From assembly GCF_965279675.1 (NCBI RefSeq), contig NZ_CBDIIJ010000002.1, positions 3,038,001 through 3,102,000 on the forward strand: a DNA stretch of 64,000 nt, read 5' to 3'. Made by a program: the position numbers and the translations under genes. How positions within the stretch are numbered: position 1 is the first letter of the stretch; the number at the start of each line of letters is the position of its first letter. The notes below the pieces were generated by a model that was not told where the DNA came from, did no database searches, and worked only from the letters and a program-made list of their open reading frames with translations. Positions 1 to 8,656 of this stretch are shown here, in pieces. The stretch is from Mucisphaera sp965279675. Lineage in GTDB: Bacteria > Planctomycetota > Phycisphaerae > Phycisphaerales > Phycisphaeraceae.

Positions 1-852
1 AGCAGCACCGGCGGACATGCTGGCCATCTCTTGCGCCATCGGAGAAGCCACAGCGATCAACGCGATGCCGCACGTAATGTTGATGAAAAGCATCAGCCAC
101 ATGAAGTAGAACCGCTTGGTCCGAAGCGCTTCACTGGCGGTGAGCTCGGCGAGATCCCGGCTCGCCTTAGCAACGGACTTCATCGGTGAACCCTCTGTCA
201 ATCTTTCGGCTGCCGCGATTCGCAGATGAGCGGGCACCCAGCCCGGTGGCGGCGGGGAGATGTAGAGCGCACTCCCGGCGATAACGAGGAAGTACACCGT
301 TCCAAGAATGTAAAAAGTGGATGCCGGGTCGACCGTCTCGAAGAGCTTCTGCATCACCGGGCCGAAGATCATCGCGGAGAAACCAAAGCCCATGATCGCC
401 ATGCCAGTGGCGAGGCCGCGCTTGTCAGGAAACCACTTAACGAGCGTTGAGACGGGCGTGATGTAGCCAACACCAAGCCCGATGCCGCAGAGCACTCCAT
501 AGGTCGCGATAAACAGCGGCAGCGAGCCTATGGATACGGCGAGACCGGCACCGAGTGTCCCGAGCCCGTAACAGACCGCCGCCACTAGGCCCGCAACCCG
601 TGGTCCACGACGCTCCACGAACAGCCCCAGAAACGCCGCAGCCAGCCCCAGGCACACAATGGCTACGGAGAACGCCATGGTTATGTCGGATTTCTGCCAG
701 CCAACCGCCTCGTTCAACGGCAGCGTCATCACGCTGTACGCGTAAACCGACCCGATCGAGATGTGGATACCCACGCCCGAAAGCGCCACCAGCCAGCGGT
801 TGCGAGTGGGACGTGGGGCGACTGGGTTTTTGAGATCTGTTTGGGTGGTCAT
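1..852 (-). CDS. OFA-family MFS transporter (oxalate/formate antiporter-like), truncated at window edge
   Basis: The frame is open on the minus strand from an ATG at 852 to the window edge, giving the first 284 residues of a multipass membrane protein. A short polar N-terminus (1-19) is followed by hydrophobic segments at about 20-45, 58-80, 86-108, 111-135 and 150-168. The loop WFPDKRGLATG (140-150) with the following glycine-rich helix is the signature of the OFA branch of the major facilitator superfamily, which includes OxlT and YhjX. These proteins exchange or import small carboxylates such as oxalate, formate or pyruvate. The gene is divergent from pflB, so a role in formate or pyruvate traffic is a reasonable inference. 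The substrate cannot be read from the sequence. The C-terminal part lies outside the window. Confidence 0.82.
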   Translation of the reverse strand, partial: MTTQTDLKNPVAPRPTRNRWLVALSGVGIHISIGSVYAYSVMTLPLNEAVGWQKSDITMAFSVAIVCLGLAAAFLGLFVERRGPRVAGLVAAVCYGLGTLGAGLAVSIGSLPLFIATYGVLCGIGLGVGYITPVSTLVKWFPDKRGLATGMAIMGFGFSAMIFGPVMQKLFETVDPASTFYILGTVYFLVIAGSALYISPPPPGWVPAHLRIAAAERLTEGSPMKSVAKASRDLAELTASEALRTKRFYFMWLMLFINITCGIALIAVASPMAQEMASMSAGAA

Positions 853-1145
853 GGCAGATTCACGCTGTGCCGCGGGCTTCGCTCGGGGAAAGCACGTGGC
901 GGTGACTAATAGCAGCACCGCAACTGGCCAATATAGGACATAGAGGTCGACTGATTTGCACGGATCGTCGCCAGCATCCTGCTTGAGGCGATTTCGGGAT
1001 TTTGCCCAAACAGGCATGGAAAAGCCGCCGAATCGATTATAATGAGACTGGATGATCTGCTGACGAGTCGACGCCGATGAAAACACACAACAGGTTTGGC
1101 CAGCAATCAACGGCTCGACCCAGCCAAGACTAGGGACGATCACGT
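853..1145. promoter_or_regulatory. Divergent intergenic region between MFS gene and pflB
   Basis: This 293-bp gap must hold the promoters of both divergent genes. A TATAAT hexamer at 1038-1043 faces pflB and could be its -10 box, but no convincing -35 box sits 16-18 nt upstream. An anaerobiosis regulator of the FNR/CRP type would be expected for pflB, but I found no clean FNR palindrome. Short open frames here look spurious. Confidence 0.35.
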
Positions 1146-3428
1146 ATGACCACGACCCAACTCCCTGATTCCGACCAACTCGAAAGTGTCTCGCCTGCGG
1201 TGAAAGACAGTCCGCATCGCGGCTTCTCCGGGAAGACTTGGCGAGAAACGATCGACGTCCGCGACTTCGTACAGGCCAATTACACGCCCTACTCCGGCGA
1301 CGACGCGTTCCTAGAGGGGCCAACGCCGCGAACGACCGATCTCTGGGACAAGCTCTCCGAATTGTTCAAGGCTGAACGAGAAAAGGGCGTCTTAGATGTC
1401 AGCCAGATCCCGTCCTCGATCACGGCCCACGAGCCGGGTTACATCGATCGCGACAACGAGATCATCGTCGGACTGCAGACCGAGGCCCCTCTCAAGCGAG
1501 CGATCTTTCCCAACGGCGGCTGGCGCATGGTCGTCGGCTCGCTCAAGGCCTACGGGTACGAGCCCGACCCGGCCGTTGCCGAGGTCTTCACGAAGCACCG
1601 TAAGACGCACAACGACGGAGTCTTTGATGTCTACACCCCGGAGATCCGCAAGGCCCGCAGTGCCCACCTCGTAACCGGCCTGCCAGATGCCTACGGACGC
1701 GGACGCATCATCGGAGACTACCGCCGAGTCGCGCTCTACGGCATCAATCGCTTGATCGAGGCCAAGCTGGCGGAGAAGGCGAACCTTGACGGACAGTTCA
1801 GTTCCGAGGAAGTCATCCGCAACCGCGAAGAACTCGCCGAGCAGATCAAAGCGCTCCGGGAATTGCTCGCCATGGGCAAGGCCTACGGGTACGACCTCAG
1901 CAGGCCCGCAGCCAACGCCATCGAAGCGGTCCAATGGACCTACTTCGCGTATCTGGCAGCCGTGAAGGAACAGAACGGCGCTGCGATGTCGCTGGGCCGG
2001 ACCAGCACCTTCCTCGACATCTACATCCAGCGCGACCTCGAAGAAGGCACGCTGACCGAGCTCGACGCCCAAGAGATCATCGACGACTTCGTGATTAAGC
2101 TCCGAATCGTCCGGTTTCTCCGCACCCCTGAGTACGACGCGCTCTTCTCCGGCGATCCGACCTGGGTCACCGAGTCTATCGGCGGGATGGGCAGCGACGA
2201 CCGACCGCTGGTCACCAAGAACTCGTTCCGCTTCCTGCAGACGCTCTACAACCTCGGACCCGCACCAGAACCCAACATGACCGTGTTCTGGTCTGCAGAG
2301 CTTCCCGAAGGGTTTAAGCGTTTCTGCTCAAAGGTCAGCATCGACACCTCGTCGATCCAGTATGAAAATGACACGTCGCTCCGCTGTGTCGGTGGCGACG
2401 ACAGCGCCATCGCCTGCTGTGTCAGCGCGATGGAAGTCGGCAAGTCGATGCAGTTTTTCGGGGCCCGGGTCAACCTCGCCAAGTGCCTGTTGTATGCCAT
2501 TAACGGCGGGCGAGACGAGTGCACCGGCGAGCAGATCATGCCCGCTTTCGATCCCATTCAAGGCGACACGCTCGTGTATGACGAGGTGATGAAACGCTAT
2601 CACCACGCCATGGACTGGCTTGCCGGTGTCTACGTCAACGCGATGAACTGCATCCACTTCATGCACGACAAGTACGCCTACGAGCGGATCGAGATGGCCC
2701 TCCACGACCACAACCCGAAGCGAACGATGGCTTTCGGCATCGCCGGGCTGTCGGTGGTGACCGACTCGCTCTCAGCCATCAAGAACGCTGGCGTCAGAGT
2801 CATCCGCGACGAAACGGGACTAGTCATCGACTACGAAGTCCTCGGCGACTACCCCGCATACGGGAACAACGACGACGAGGCCGATGGCATCGCCAACTGG
2901 CTCGTCGAGACCTTCATGGCCAAACTCCGCCAACACCCGACTTACCGAAACGCCGAACACACTCAGTCAGTCCTGACGATCACATCAAACGTCGTATATG
3001 GCAACTCCACCGGCGCTACGCCCGACGGCCGCAAGGCCGGTGAACCGTTTGCGCCAGGCGCCAACCCCATGCACGGGCGCGACCATCAGGGCTACATCGC
3101 CTCCGCACTCTCGGTTGCAAAGCTCCCTTACGAATCCGCTCGTGACGGGATTAGCCTCACGAGTACCGTCTTGCCCTCCGCCCTCGGCTCATCCCGAGAA
3201 GACCAGGTGGATAACCTCGCCGGCTGCCTCGACGGTTACTTCGGCGCCGGCGGCTTCCACATGAACGTGAATGTCCTGGACCGCGAGACCCTGTTGGACG
3301 CCATGGCCAAACCCGAGGATTACCCGCAACTGACTGTGCGTGTATCAGGCTACGCGGTGAACTTCGTCAAGCTAAGCCCCGAACAGCAGCAGGATGTTGT
3401 CGATCGAACGTTCCATGCCAAGCTCTAG
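1146..3428 (+). CDS. pflB: Formate C-acetyltransferase (pyruvate formate-lyase)
   Basis: This cytosolic glycyl-radical enzyme converts pyruvate and CoA to acetyl-CoA and formate under anoxia. The product has 760 residues, the same length as Escherichia coli PflB. The catalytic cysteine pair is Cys424-Cys425 in AIACCVSAME, and the radical-bearing glycine is Gly735 in RVSGYAV, 25 residues from the C-terminus as in the family. The ATG at 1146 has a purine-rich stretch upstream. pflA follows after 37 bp on the same strand, as expected because PflB is inactive until PflA installs the radical. The enzyme is oxygen-sensitive, so the host probably ferments or meets anoxia. The intact active-site pair and glycine loop leave little room for another glycyl-radical enzyme such as a diol dehydratase, which has only one cysteine at this position. 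Confidence 0.97.
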   Translation: MTTTQLPDSDQLESVSPAVKDSPHRGFSGKTWRETIDVRDFVQANYTPYSGDDAFLEGPTPRTTDLWDKLSELFKAEREKGVLDVSQIPSSITAHEPGYIDRDNEIIVGLQTEAPLKRAIFPNGGWRMVVGSLKAYGYEPDPAVAEVFTKHRKTHNDGVFDVYTPEIRKARSAHLVTGLPDAYGRGRIIGDYRRVALYGINRLIEAKLAEKANLDGQFSSEEVIRNREELAEQIKALRELLAMGKAYGYDLSRPAANAIEAVQWTYFAYLAAVKEQNGAAMSLGRTSTFLDIYIQRDLEEGTLTELDAQEIIDDFVIKLRIVRFLRTPEYDALFSGDPTWVTESIGGMGSDDRPLVTKNSFRFLQTLYNLGPAPEPNMTVFWSAELPEGFKRFCSKVSIDTSSIQYENDTSLRCVGGDDSAIACCVSAMEVGKSMQFFGARVNLAKCLLYAINGGRDECTGEQIMPAFDPIQGDTLVYDEVMKRYHHAMDWLAGVYVNAMNCIHFMHDKYAYERIEMALHDHNPKRTMAFGIAGLSVVTDSLSAIKNAGVRVIRDETGLVIDYEVLGDYPAYGNNDDEADGIANWLVETFMAKLRQHPTYRNAEHTQSVLTITSNVVYGNSTGATPDGRKAGEPFAPGANPMHGRDHQGYIASALSVAKLPYESARDGISLTSTVLPSALGSSREDQVDNLAGCLDGYFGAGGFHMNVNVLDRETLLDAMAKPEDYPQLTVRVSGYAVNFVKLSPEQQQDVVDRTFHAKL

Positions 3429-3465
3429 GACCAGGACATCCGTTGCCTCGGAAAAGCGTGTTTAG

Positions 3466-4323
3466 ATGACCCCGCGGAATCCCCCACCAACGGGCACTGG
3501 GTCAGAGGCACTTGGTAGTCATCGTCCGCAATCCCAACGTGTCGCCCTTCCGCAGCTCACGAGCGCCGAAGACCCCAGTCAGGCAGATCGTTCAGGAGGT
3601 TGGGTACACAGCCACGAAACCACATCGACCGTCGACGGCCCTGGATTCCGCTACACCGTCTGGCTCGCAGGATGTCACCTACGCTGCCAGTACTGCCATA
3701 ACCCAGATACCTGGGCGCTCCAGGCCGGTAACCGCCGCACATCAAAGCAGGTCATCGATGACGCCCGCAGGTTTGCGACGTTTCTACGCTCCACAAAAGG
3801 CGGCTTCACGGTCTCCGGCGGAGAGCCGCTCGTGCAGAAGTCGTTCGCGATCGAACTCATCCGTCACGCCAAGCAGGACCTCAAACTGCACACGGCTCTG
3901 GACACAAACGGTTACCTCGGCGATCAGCTTCTGGATGACGAACTCTCCGAAATCGATCTCGTCATTCTCGATCTGAAGGCGTATGACACCGCGCATCACC
4001 GCCGAGTCACCGGCTTCGGGAATGAAAAGATCCTGTCCTTTGCGCGCAGGCTGGCACGGCTGGGCCGGCCGGCATGGGTCCGCTACGTGCTTGTCCCGGG
4101 ACTTACAGACATCCCGGAAGAGGTCGAAGCGATCGGCAGATTCGTTGGTCACATGTCGAACGTGGAGCGTCTCGAAGTCCTGCCATTCCATCAGCTCGGC
4201 AGAGCCAAGTGGATGCAACTCGGCCAGCGATACGCCTTGGCAGACACACCACCAGCATCTCGTGAGCAGGCCGCTGATGCCGTTGCCCAGTTTCATGCTG
4301 CGGGCTGCGGCGTCGCCTGTTGA
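3466..4323 (+). CDS. pflA: Pyruvate formate-lyase activating enzyme (radical SAM)
   Basis: This radical-SAM activase uses S-adenosylmethionine and a [4Fe-4S] cluster to abstract a hydrogen from the radical glycine of PflB. The cluster motif CHLRCQYC places the three cysteines at 70, 74 and 77. The preceding STVDGPGFR and the later TVSGGEPL and LDLKAYD motifs are typical of PflA. The protein has 285 residues, about 40 more than E. coli PflA, all at the N-terminus. No in-frame ATG, GTG or TTG was found between 3466 and the conserved HSHETTSTVDGPG segment, so the proline-rich extension appears to be translated. It lies 37 bp after pflB and probably shares its transcript. Confidence 0.93.
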   Translation: MTPRNPPPTGTGSEALGSHRPQSQRVALPQLTSAEDPSQADRSGGWVHSHETTSTVDGPGFRYTVWLAGCHLRCQYCHNPDTWALQAGNRRTSKQVIDDARRFATFLRSTKGGFTVSGGEPLVQKSFAIELIRHAKQDLKLHTALDTNGYLGDQLLDDELSEIDLVILDLKAYDTAHHRRVTGFGNEKILSFARRLARLGRPAWVRYVLVPGLTDIPEEVEAIGRFVGHMSNVERLEVLPFHQLGRAKWMQLGQRYALADTPPASREQAADAVAQFHAAGCGVAC

Positions 4324-4459
4324 GCATGAGAAGCAGTGCAGCACGACGCGGTCACTGCTGCGCCGCTCCCCATCCCGATACCTATCTTGATGCTCGCCTT
4401 GAGCTAATTAAAGACTTTTGGATCCACTATACTGCGGCCAGCTGCCAAGGAACGTTGCC

Positions 4460-6037
4460 ATGATCGGATCGGTCGCGCCCGAACAGTTGATGCAGGAAAT
4501 CGCCCACCAGCATCTGTTCAACCAGTTCTGGCTGTCGGTGTTCTTTGTCATCCCGATGGTGCTGGTCGCCAGAGCGGTGGTCGCGGGGACCCGCTACTCG
4601 GCCATCTTGATCATCGTGGTCTTCGGCCTCGCCATGGGGTACTTGATGGTGGCCACAGGCGTTTCCGAACCGGGTCTGAGCGACTTCCCGATGTTGGGGA
4701 TGGTGGCCCAGACCACCATCGTCGCCCTGACAGCCACGTTCTTTGTTGGCGGGCAGGAGCTGCGCCGGATCTTCTCAGGCAAAGAGATCCCCAAAGACCA
4801 GAGCGTGTCGTACGCGACCGAGCAGGTGTTCCTGGGCACCGGTCGGACGCAGGTGATCCTCATCACTCGGGCGTTCTTCATGCTACTAGGCATCGGCGCT
4901 GGAACAGCGGTGGTTCTGGATGCTGTGCCCGCTGGATCGCTGGGTCGCTACTACCCGCTGATCGCCTACATGGGGCTGGTGATCGCGGTGATCCTGATCG
5001 ACTACAAAGCGACGATCGCGAACACCCGAGCCTATTTGCGCAAGGGTGTGGCGGAGATTATCGCGATCATGGCCGTGCTCGGGGTGGGATACCTGATCGC
5101 GGAGTGGGCTAGCCAGTTGATTGCGTTGCCGCAGATCTTCTTCGTCATGCTCATCGCGGCCGGCGTCGGAGCGTTGCTTTACCGCTGGGAGCACGGCCCG
5201 GCGGTCCGGTGCCTGCTCTTCGCCGGGATCCCCGTGGTGCTCGCAGCGAACTTCATCATCGGCGGATCACGCATTGGTGAGGCTTTTGCGCTGTCGGGGA
5301 TGAACGCCGTGATGGCGTATGGATTCTTCGGTCAGGTGTTTTGGATGTTCGGAGGCATCGCCTTGCTGGTCTTTTTCGGCCGGACGGCCGCGACGTGGAA
5401 CTTGGGCCCCGGCATGGCCGGCGCGCTCTCGCACGCAGGACTCACCGGAGCTTGCACCGCGGGCGACCTGGGCGAGACCGCGTCACGCCGCGCCCCGATC
5501 ATGATCAACATCCCCTTCTTCGGCCACGTCTTCGTCTTCTCGATCCTCGCAGTGAGCATGGAGCAAGGCCAACTGCTAATGGTGCCCTCCGTGCTCGTGG
5601 CGGCCTTTGGCCTCGGTCTAACCGCCTACGCTCTACGGAATCTTGCGCTCGCCAAGGGCGGCGATGCCCGCGAGGTCAAGGCCCTCATGCAGTTCAGCTT
5701 CGGGTGGCAGCTCACCGCGGTCTTCGGCGGATTGCTGCTTCTCGCTAGCGCCAACATGTCCGTTGCCAACGCGATGATGGCAACCAGCTCAGCGATGTCA
5801 CACTTTGGGCTCTTCGCTGCGATCCAGGGCGGCATGGCCGGGCCGGAGTCTCAGGCGCTGATCGCCTTCATCTTCGCCATGCCCTTCCTCGTGCACCCGC
5901 TCGTGTTCTTCATGTTTGGCCGCGCGATGGAGAACGACGGGCAGATGCCCCCAGTCCCGGTCTACGTCCTCGCACTAATCGGGGCGGTGGGGGTTGGCGT
6001 GTCGATGGTGCTGAGTCTCGGGGCCGCTTCAGCGTGA
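4460..6037 (+). CDS. Multipass membrane protein of unknown function, transporter-like
   Basis: The 525-residue product is almost entirely hydrophobic, with about 13-14 likely membrane segments. It shows two-fold internal character, with a loop at about 80-115 that carries the charged stretch QELRRIFSGKEIPKD. A second conserved-looking loop, AGALSHAGLTGACTAGD, is rich in Gly, Ala, Thr and Ser, as seen in ion or substrate sites of secondary transporters. I chose ATG 4460 because AAGGA stands 8 nt upstream; an in-frame ATG at 4418 lacks such a site. I do not recognise the family. The layout recalls GltS or CPA-type exchangers, but that is only a resemblance. It follows pflBA by 136 bp on the same strand, so transport of a fermentation acid or a coupled ion is possible. 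Confidence 0.7.
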   Translation: MIGSVAPEQLMQEIAHQHLFNQFWLSVFFVIPMVLVARAVVAGTRYSAILIIVVFGLAMGYLMVATGVSEPGLSDFPMLGMVAQTTIVALTATFFVGGQELRRIFSGKEIPKDQSVSYATEQVFLGTGRTQVILITRAFFMLLGIGAGTAVVLDAVPAGSLGRYYPLIAYMGLVIAVILIDYKATIANTRAYLRKGVAEIIAIMAVLGVGYLIAEWASQLIALPQIFFVMLIAAGVGALLYRWEHGPAVRCLLFAGIPVVLAANFIIGGSRIGEAFALSGMNAVMAYGFFGQVFWMFGGIALLVFFGRTAATWNLGPGMAGALSHAGLTGACTAGDLGETASRRAPIMINIPFFGHVFVFSILAVSMEQGQLLMVPSVLVAAFGLGLTAYALRNLALAKGGDAREVKALMQFSFGWQLTAVFGGLLLLASANMSVANAMMATSSAMSHFGLFAAIQGGMAGPESQALIAFIFAMPFLVHPLVFFMFGRAMENDGQMPPVPVYVLALIGAVGVGVSMVLSLGAASA

Positions 6038-6447
6038 TACGGGAGACGCGACCGGGCGAGGACAACACAGCCCACGATGAGAAGACACATCGATGTCAGG
6101 GGTAGCCCGGAAGCCATGCAGTTGTTGGGGGTTGCCCACTGTCGCGAGGAGACACAAGCCAGAGTGGGAGGACTCACAGCCGCTGCCTTCGGATCGACAG
6201 CCCGAGAGCGGCTTTCGCCAGTTGCTTGTGACCATGGTTTTCAGGCAGTTGAGGATTCGTCTACAGGATGCGTCCACTTGCGGCAAGATGATGCACGGCA
6301 CTCAATGCTTGTCTCTCTGATTGAGAACGATGAGGGCAGATCATGGTTTTCATTCTGCGGTGGCGTGTCTGATCGACTGTATTATGGGGACGTGTTTTCT
6401 TGAACGAAGATTCGTTGATAAGGACTCAACCCGAAGGCAGATTCTTT
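6038..6447. other. Intergenic region containing a degraded tRNA-like segment
   Basis: I see no convincing gene in this 410-bp stretch. Its one notable element is the degraded tRNA-Asp-like sequence near 6155-6208. Open frames on both strands here are short, have no ribosome-binding site and resemble nothing I know. Confidence 0.5.
6155..6208 (-). pseudogene. Degenerate copy of the 3' half of tRNA-Asp (possible old attachment site)
   Basis: Read on the minus strand this segment contains CTGTCGATCCGAAGG, identical to the anticodon loop and 3' anticodon stem of the intact tRNA-Asp at 19751-19824. The next 30 nt align to the tRNA without gaps at about 20 of 30 positions. The T-loop consensus is lost, so this is not a working tRNA. 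The simplest reading is a decayed duplicate of the tRNA 3' end left by an earlier integration at the same target. Confidence 0.42.
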
Positions 6448-6756
6448 ATGCAGATCCAACTGAACTACGGTGATGTGGACTCGACCGATGCCCTATCCAA
6501 CCACGTGACCACCCATGTGGAGAAGGAGCTGGCTCACAGCCAGAGTCGGGTTACGCGGGTCGAAGTACACCTGCGCGACGATAAGCAGAAGCGACAAGGG
6601 CCCGATGACAACCGGTGCACGATGGAAGCTCGGATCGCTGGGGATCAGCCCCTGGTCGTGGAAGCGCGCGCCGATGATTTGTACAAGGCAATCTCCGACG
6701 CCGCTGGCAAGCTGGGACGGGCCGTCAAGGGGCGGCTAGAGCGGATGGATCGCTAG
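6448..6756 (+). CDS. hpf: Short-form ribosome hibernation promoting factor (HPF/RaiA family)
   Basis: The 102-residue product matches the short HPF/YfiA fold. It starts MQIQLNYGDVDSTDALSNHV, has the alternating strand-helix pattern of the family, and carries the conserved segment VVEARADDLYKAISDAAGKL at about 68-87. Such proteins bind the 30S decoding region, block mRNA and tRNA, and store ribosomes in stationary phase. I chose ATG 6448, preceded by GAAGGCAG; the frame opens earlier at 6400, but the family begins at this methionine. The C-terminal dimerisation domain of long HPF is absent. A polyphosphate kinase lies downstream, so the pair fits a nutrient-stress theme, although 341 bp separate them and an operon is not shown. 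Confidence 0.9.
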   Translation: MQIQLNYGDVDSTDALSNHVTTHVEKELAHSQSRVTRVEVHLRDDKQKRQGPDDNRCTMEARIAGDQPLVVEARADDLYKAISDAAGKLGRAVKGRLERMDR

Positions 6757-7097
6757 CTGTCCGATTGAGCAAGCCGAACGGTGATGTTCGAATCCAGACT
6801 GGTGTGGAGTCCCACGCACGTCACTACAAGCCTTCGAGCGTTCAAGGCTACTAGCGGTTGCAGCTTCGCCCCAGCACAACCTGCCATGGGTATCCATCAC
6901 GAGGGGATGGCCGGGTGGCCTTGCGTTGTTTCTCATGGGTATGGATGTGATGCTATTGTCGAGGAGAGCGATGGGAGAGCGAATCGGGTCGTGGCCGTGA
7001 AGTCGACGATTAGCGGACTGGCGGATCGAGCGGCTGAGCGTCAACGCCAAGACGGGCATTTGTCATCGACTTGCGATCCATCAGCTAGAGTGCCGTG
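6757..7097. other. Intergenic region without recognised features
   Basis: This 341-bp stretch between hpf and the polyphosphate kinase holds short open frames on both strands, but none has a ribosome-binding site or a recognisable sequence. I saw no clear terminator hairpin. It presumably holds the downstream promoter. Confidence 0.4.
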
Positions 7098-7904
7098 ATG
7101 AAGACGGATCGATACCGTGTTACCCCGGGCGACAGGCTCGAGCTCAACGCTCTCCCAACTGCTGACGATGGCGGGCTTGATAAGGATGAGGCCCGTGATC
7201 GCTGTGCAGCGCTGCGGCAGCGGCTGATCGAGCAACAGGAGCTGCTCTATGCCGATGGGCGGTTTGGAGTTCTGGTCGTGTTCCAGGCCATGGATGCTGG
7301 CGGCAAGGACAGCACGATCCGCAAGGTCATCGGTCCGCTTAATCCGGCGGGCGTCCGAGTGACGAGTTTTAAGGCTCCCAGCGACGAAGAGCTCCGCCAC
7401 GACTTTCTCTGGCGTATCCATGCCCACGCGCCGAGACGGGGCAACATCGCCGTGTTCAACCGGTCTCACTACGAGGACGTGCTGATTGCGCGGGTCAAGG
7501 GTTTGGTTCCTACCGAAGTCTGGGAGCGGCGGTACGCACACATCAATGCCTTTGAGCGCTTGCTTCACGACGAAGGCACACGAGTTATGAAGTTCTATCT
7601 TCATATCTCGAAGGCCTACCAGAAGCAGCGGCTTCAGCTAAGGCTCGATGATCCGAACAAGCACTGGAAGTTCGAGCCTGCCGATCTGAAGGAGCGCACG
7701 CGGTGGTCTGACTACCGGAAGGCCTTCGAAGACGCGATATCGCGTTGCTCGACTGAGGAAGCACCCTGGTACGTCGTTCCGGCTGAGCGACGATGGTTCC
7801 GCAACCTGCTCGTGGCACAAGTCCTGGTCGATACGCTGGATGCCTTGGATCTGAGAACGCCAGAGCCGGCTTTTGACCCCAAGACTATTGATATCCCTGT
7901 TTAA
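7098..7904 (+). CDS. ppk2: Polyphosphate kinase 2, class III type (polyP:AMP/ADP phosphotransferase)
   Basis: PPK2 enzymes transfer phosphate between polyphosphate and nucleotides; class III members act on both AMP and ADP, making ATP from polyphosphate. The 268-residue product has the Walker A segment FQAMDAGGKDST at about 55-66, and the family blocks FNRSHYEDVL and DPNKHWKF. The basic lid region RRYAHINAFERLLHDEGT is also present. The whole sequence is strongly reminiscent of the Meiothermus ruber class III enzyme. ATG 7098 is preceded directly by an in-frame GTG at 7095, so the start could be either. It acts in the cytosol, probably to recover nucleotide triphosphates during starvation. 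The class III assignment rests on memory of that sequence. Confidence 0.93.
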   Translation: MKTDRYRVTPGDRLELNALPTADDGGLDKDEARDRCAALRQRLIEQQELLYADGRFGVLVVFQAMDAGGKDSTIRKVIGPLNPAGVRVTSFKAPSDEELRHDFLWRIHAHAPRRGNIAVFNRSHYEDVLIARVKGLVPTEVWERRYAHINAFERLLHDEGTRVMKFYLHISKAYQKQRLQLRLDDPNKHWKFEPADLKERTRWSDYRKAFEDAISRCSTEEAPWYVVPAERRWFRNLLVAQVLVDTLDALDLRTPEPAFDPKTIDIPV

Positions 7905-7927
7905 GGACGCGTGGATAGGGTCTCGAG

Positions 7928-8140
7928 TTGAACATCCTCCTCATCCTTCTGGGTCTGGCCCTGCTGACTGCTGGCGGTGAAACACTCATCCGTGGGGCGT
8001 CCCAACTGGCTGCGGCGGCCGGTATCCCGACGCTGCTGGTCGGACTCACGATCGCGGCCTTTGGCACCAGTGCCCCTGAAGTCGCCGTGTTCGTAAAGGC
8101 CGCACTCACCGCGTACATAATGGCTGCAATCAGTGGATAG
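7928..8140 (+). pseudogene. Truncated CaCA-family Na+/Ca2+ exchanger (N-terminal fragment)
   Basis: The 70-residue frame (TTG start at 7928) begins like a YrbG-type calcium/sodium antiporter. A first membrane helix is followed by GGETLIRGASQLA and then VGLTIAAFGTSAPE, the alpha-1 repeat that lines the ion path. Right after SAPEVAVFVKAAL it departs from the family and stops at 8138-8140, whereas full proteins have about 320 residues and a second alpha repeat. No other part of the gene is visible downstream. It is best read as a remnant left by deletion, perhaps linked to the nearby integration events. Translation of the fragment would not give a working exchanger. Confidence 0.72.
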
Positions 8141-8600
8141 ACCAGATAGAAGGACGACGACATCGAGGCCAATCATACGCCTCTCACCACCACGATGAGA
8201 CTCGCGCTCTAAACCCGCGACGCTTGTTCTGTTCTGAATCAGTGCCTTGGGACCTCAGCAGCGAGTGGCACAAGAACTGAGCGAGCAACCTGCGTACGGA
8301 TACCAGCATATGGGCTCCCGTACTGCGGCATTCGTCCTGCCATGGCCATCATGCTGAGTCACGAAAGGTCCATCAATCACTGGTACGTCAAGACACTCAG
8401 GCAAGGCCTTCAGTCGCAAACTGAAAGCAAGGTGGCGTGCCATCAAGAGACTGGCCATCAGCCCACAGTCAGAAATTACGTCCGTACCGGCGCAGACCAA
8501 GGTCGTGCTTAACCCAGGTGCCACCCCACAGCATTGCGTTGGTGACGAGCAACGGCGTTAAGATCCGATGGTCGTCCATGCTCCAGGCTCAGCATCGTCC
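8141..8600. other. Non-coding, rearranged-looking stretch before the left repeat
   Basis: The 460 bp between the exchanger remnant and the left tRNA-derived repeat carry no recognisable gene. G+C is lower than in the housekeeping part of the window. Short frames on both strands have no family resemblance. It probably contains decayed sequence from a former insertion. Confidence 0.4.
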
Positions 8601-8655
8601 GATACTTAAGCGAGGGTGACGGGACTCGAACCCGCAACCTTCGGATCGACAGTCC
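8601..8655. repeat. Left 55-nt direct repeat: partial tRNA-Asp 3' end (att-like site)
   Basis: These 55 nt are identical to 19741-19795 and in the same orientation. The right copy covers tRNA-Asp from the anticodon loop to its 3' end plus 10 nt beyond. Here the rest of the tRNA is missing: sequence diverges right after AGTCC. This is the arrangement expected when an element integrates into a tRNA 3' end and duplicates the attachment site. Confidence 0.85.
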
Positions 8656-8656
8656 T

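Noticed and set aside
6160..6236. A second functional tRNA at the degraded tRNA-Asp-like copy, because its outer bases CACAAGC and GCTTGTG can pair
   Set aside because: The T-loop consensus is lost and the D arm does not fold well; the outer pairing is probably chance from the flank.
6077..6403. Possible 108-residue gene upstream of hpf
   Set aside because: The sequence has no recognisable features and spans a degraded tRNA-like segment; no ribosome-binding site was found.
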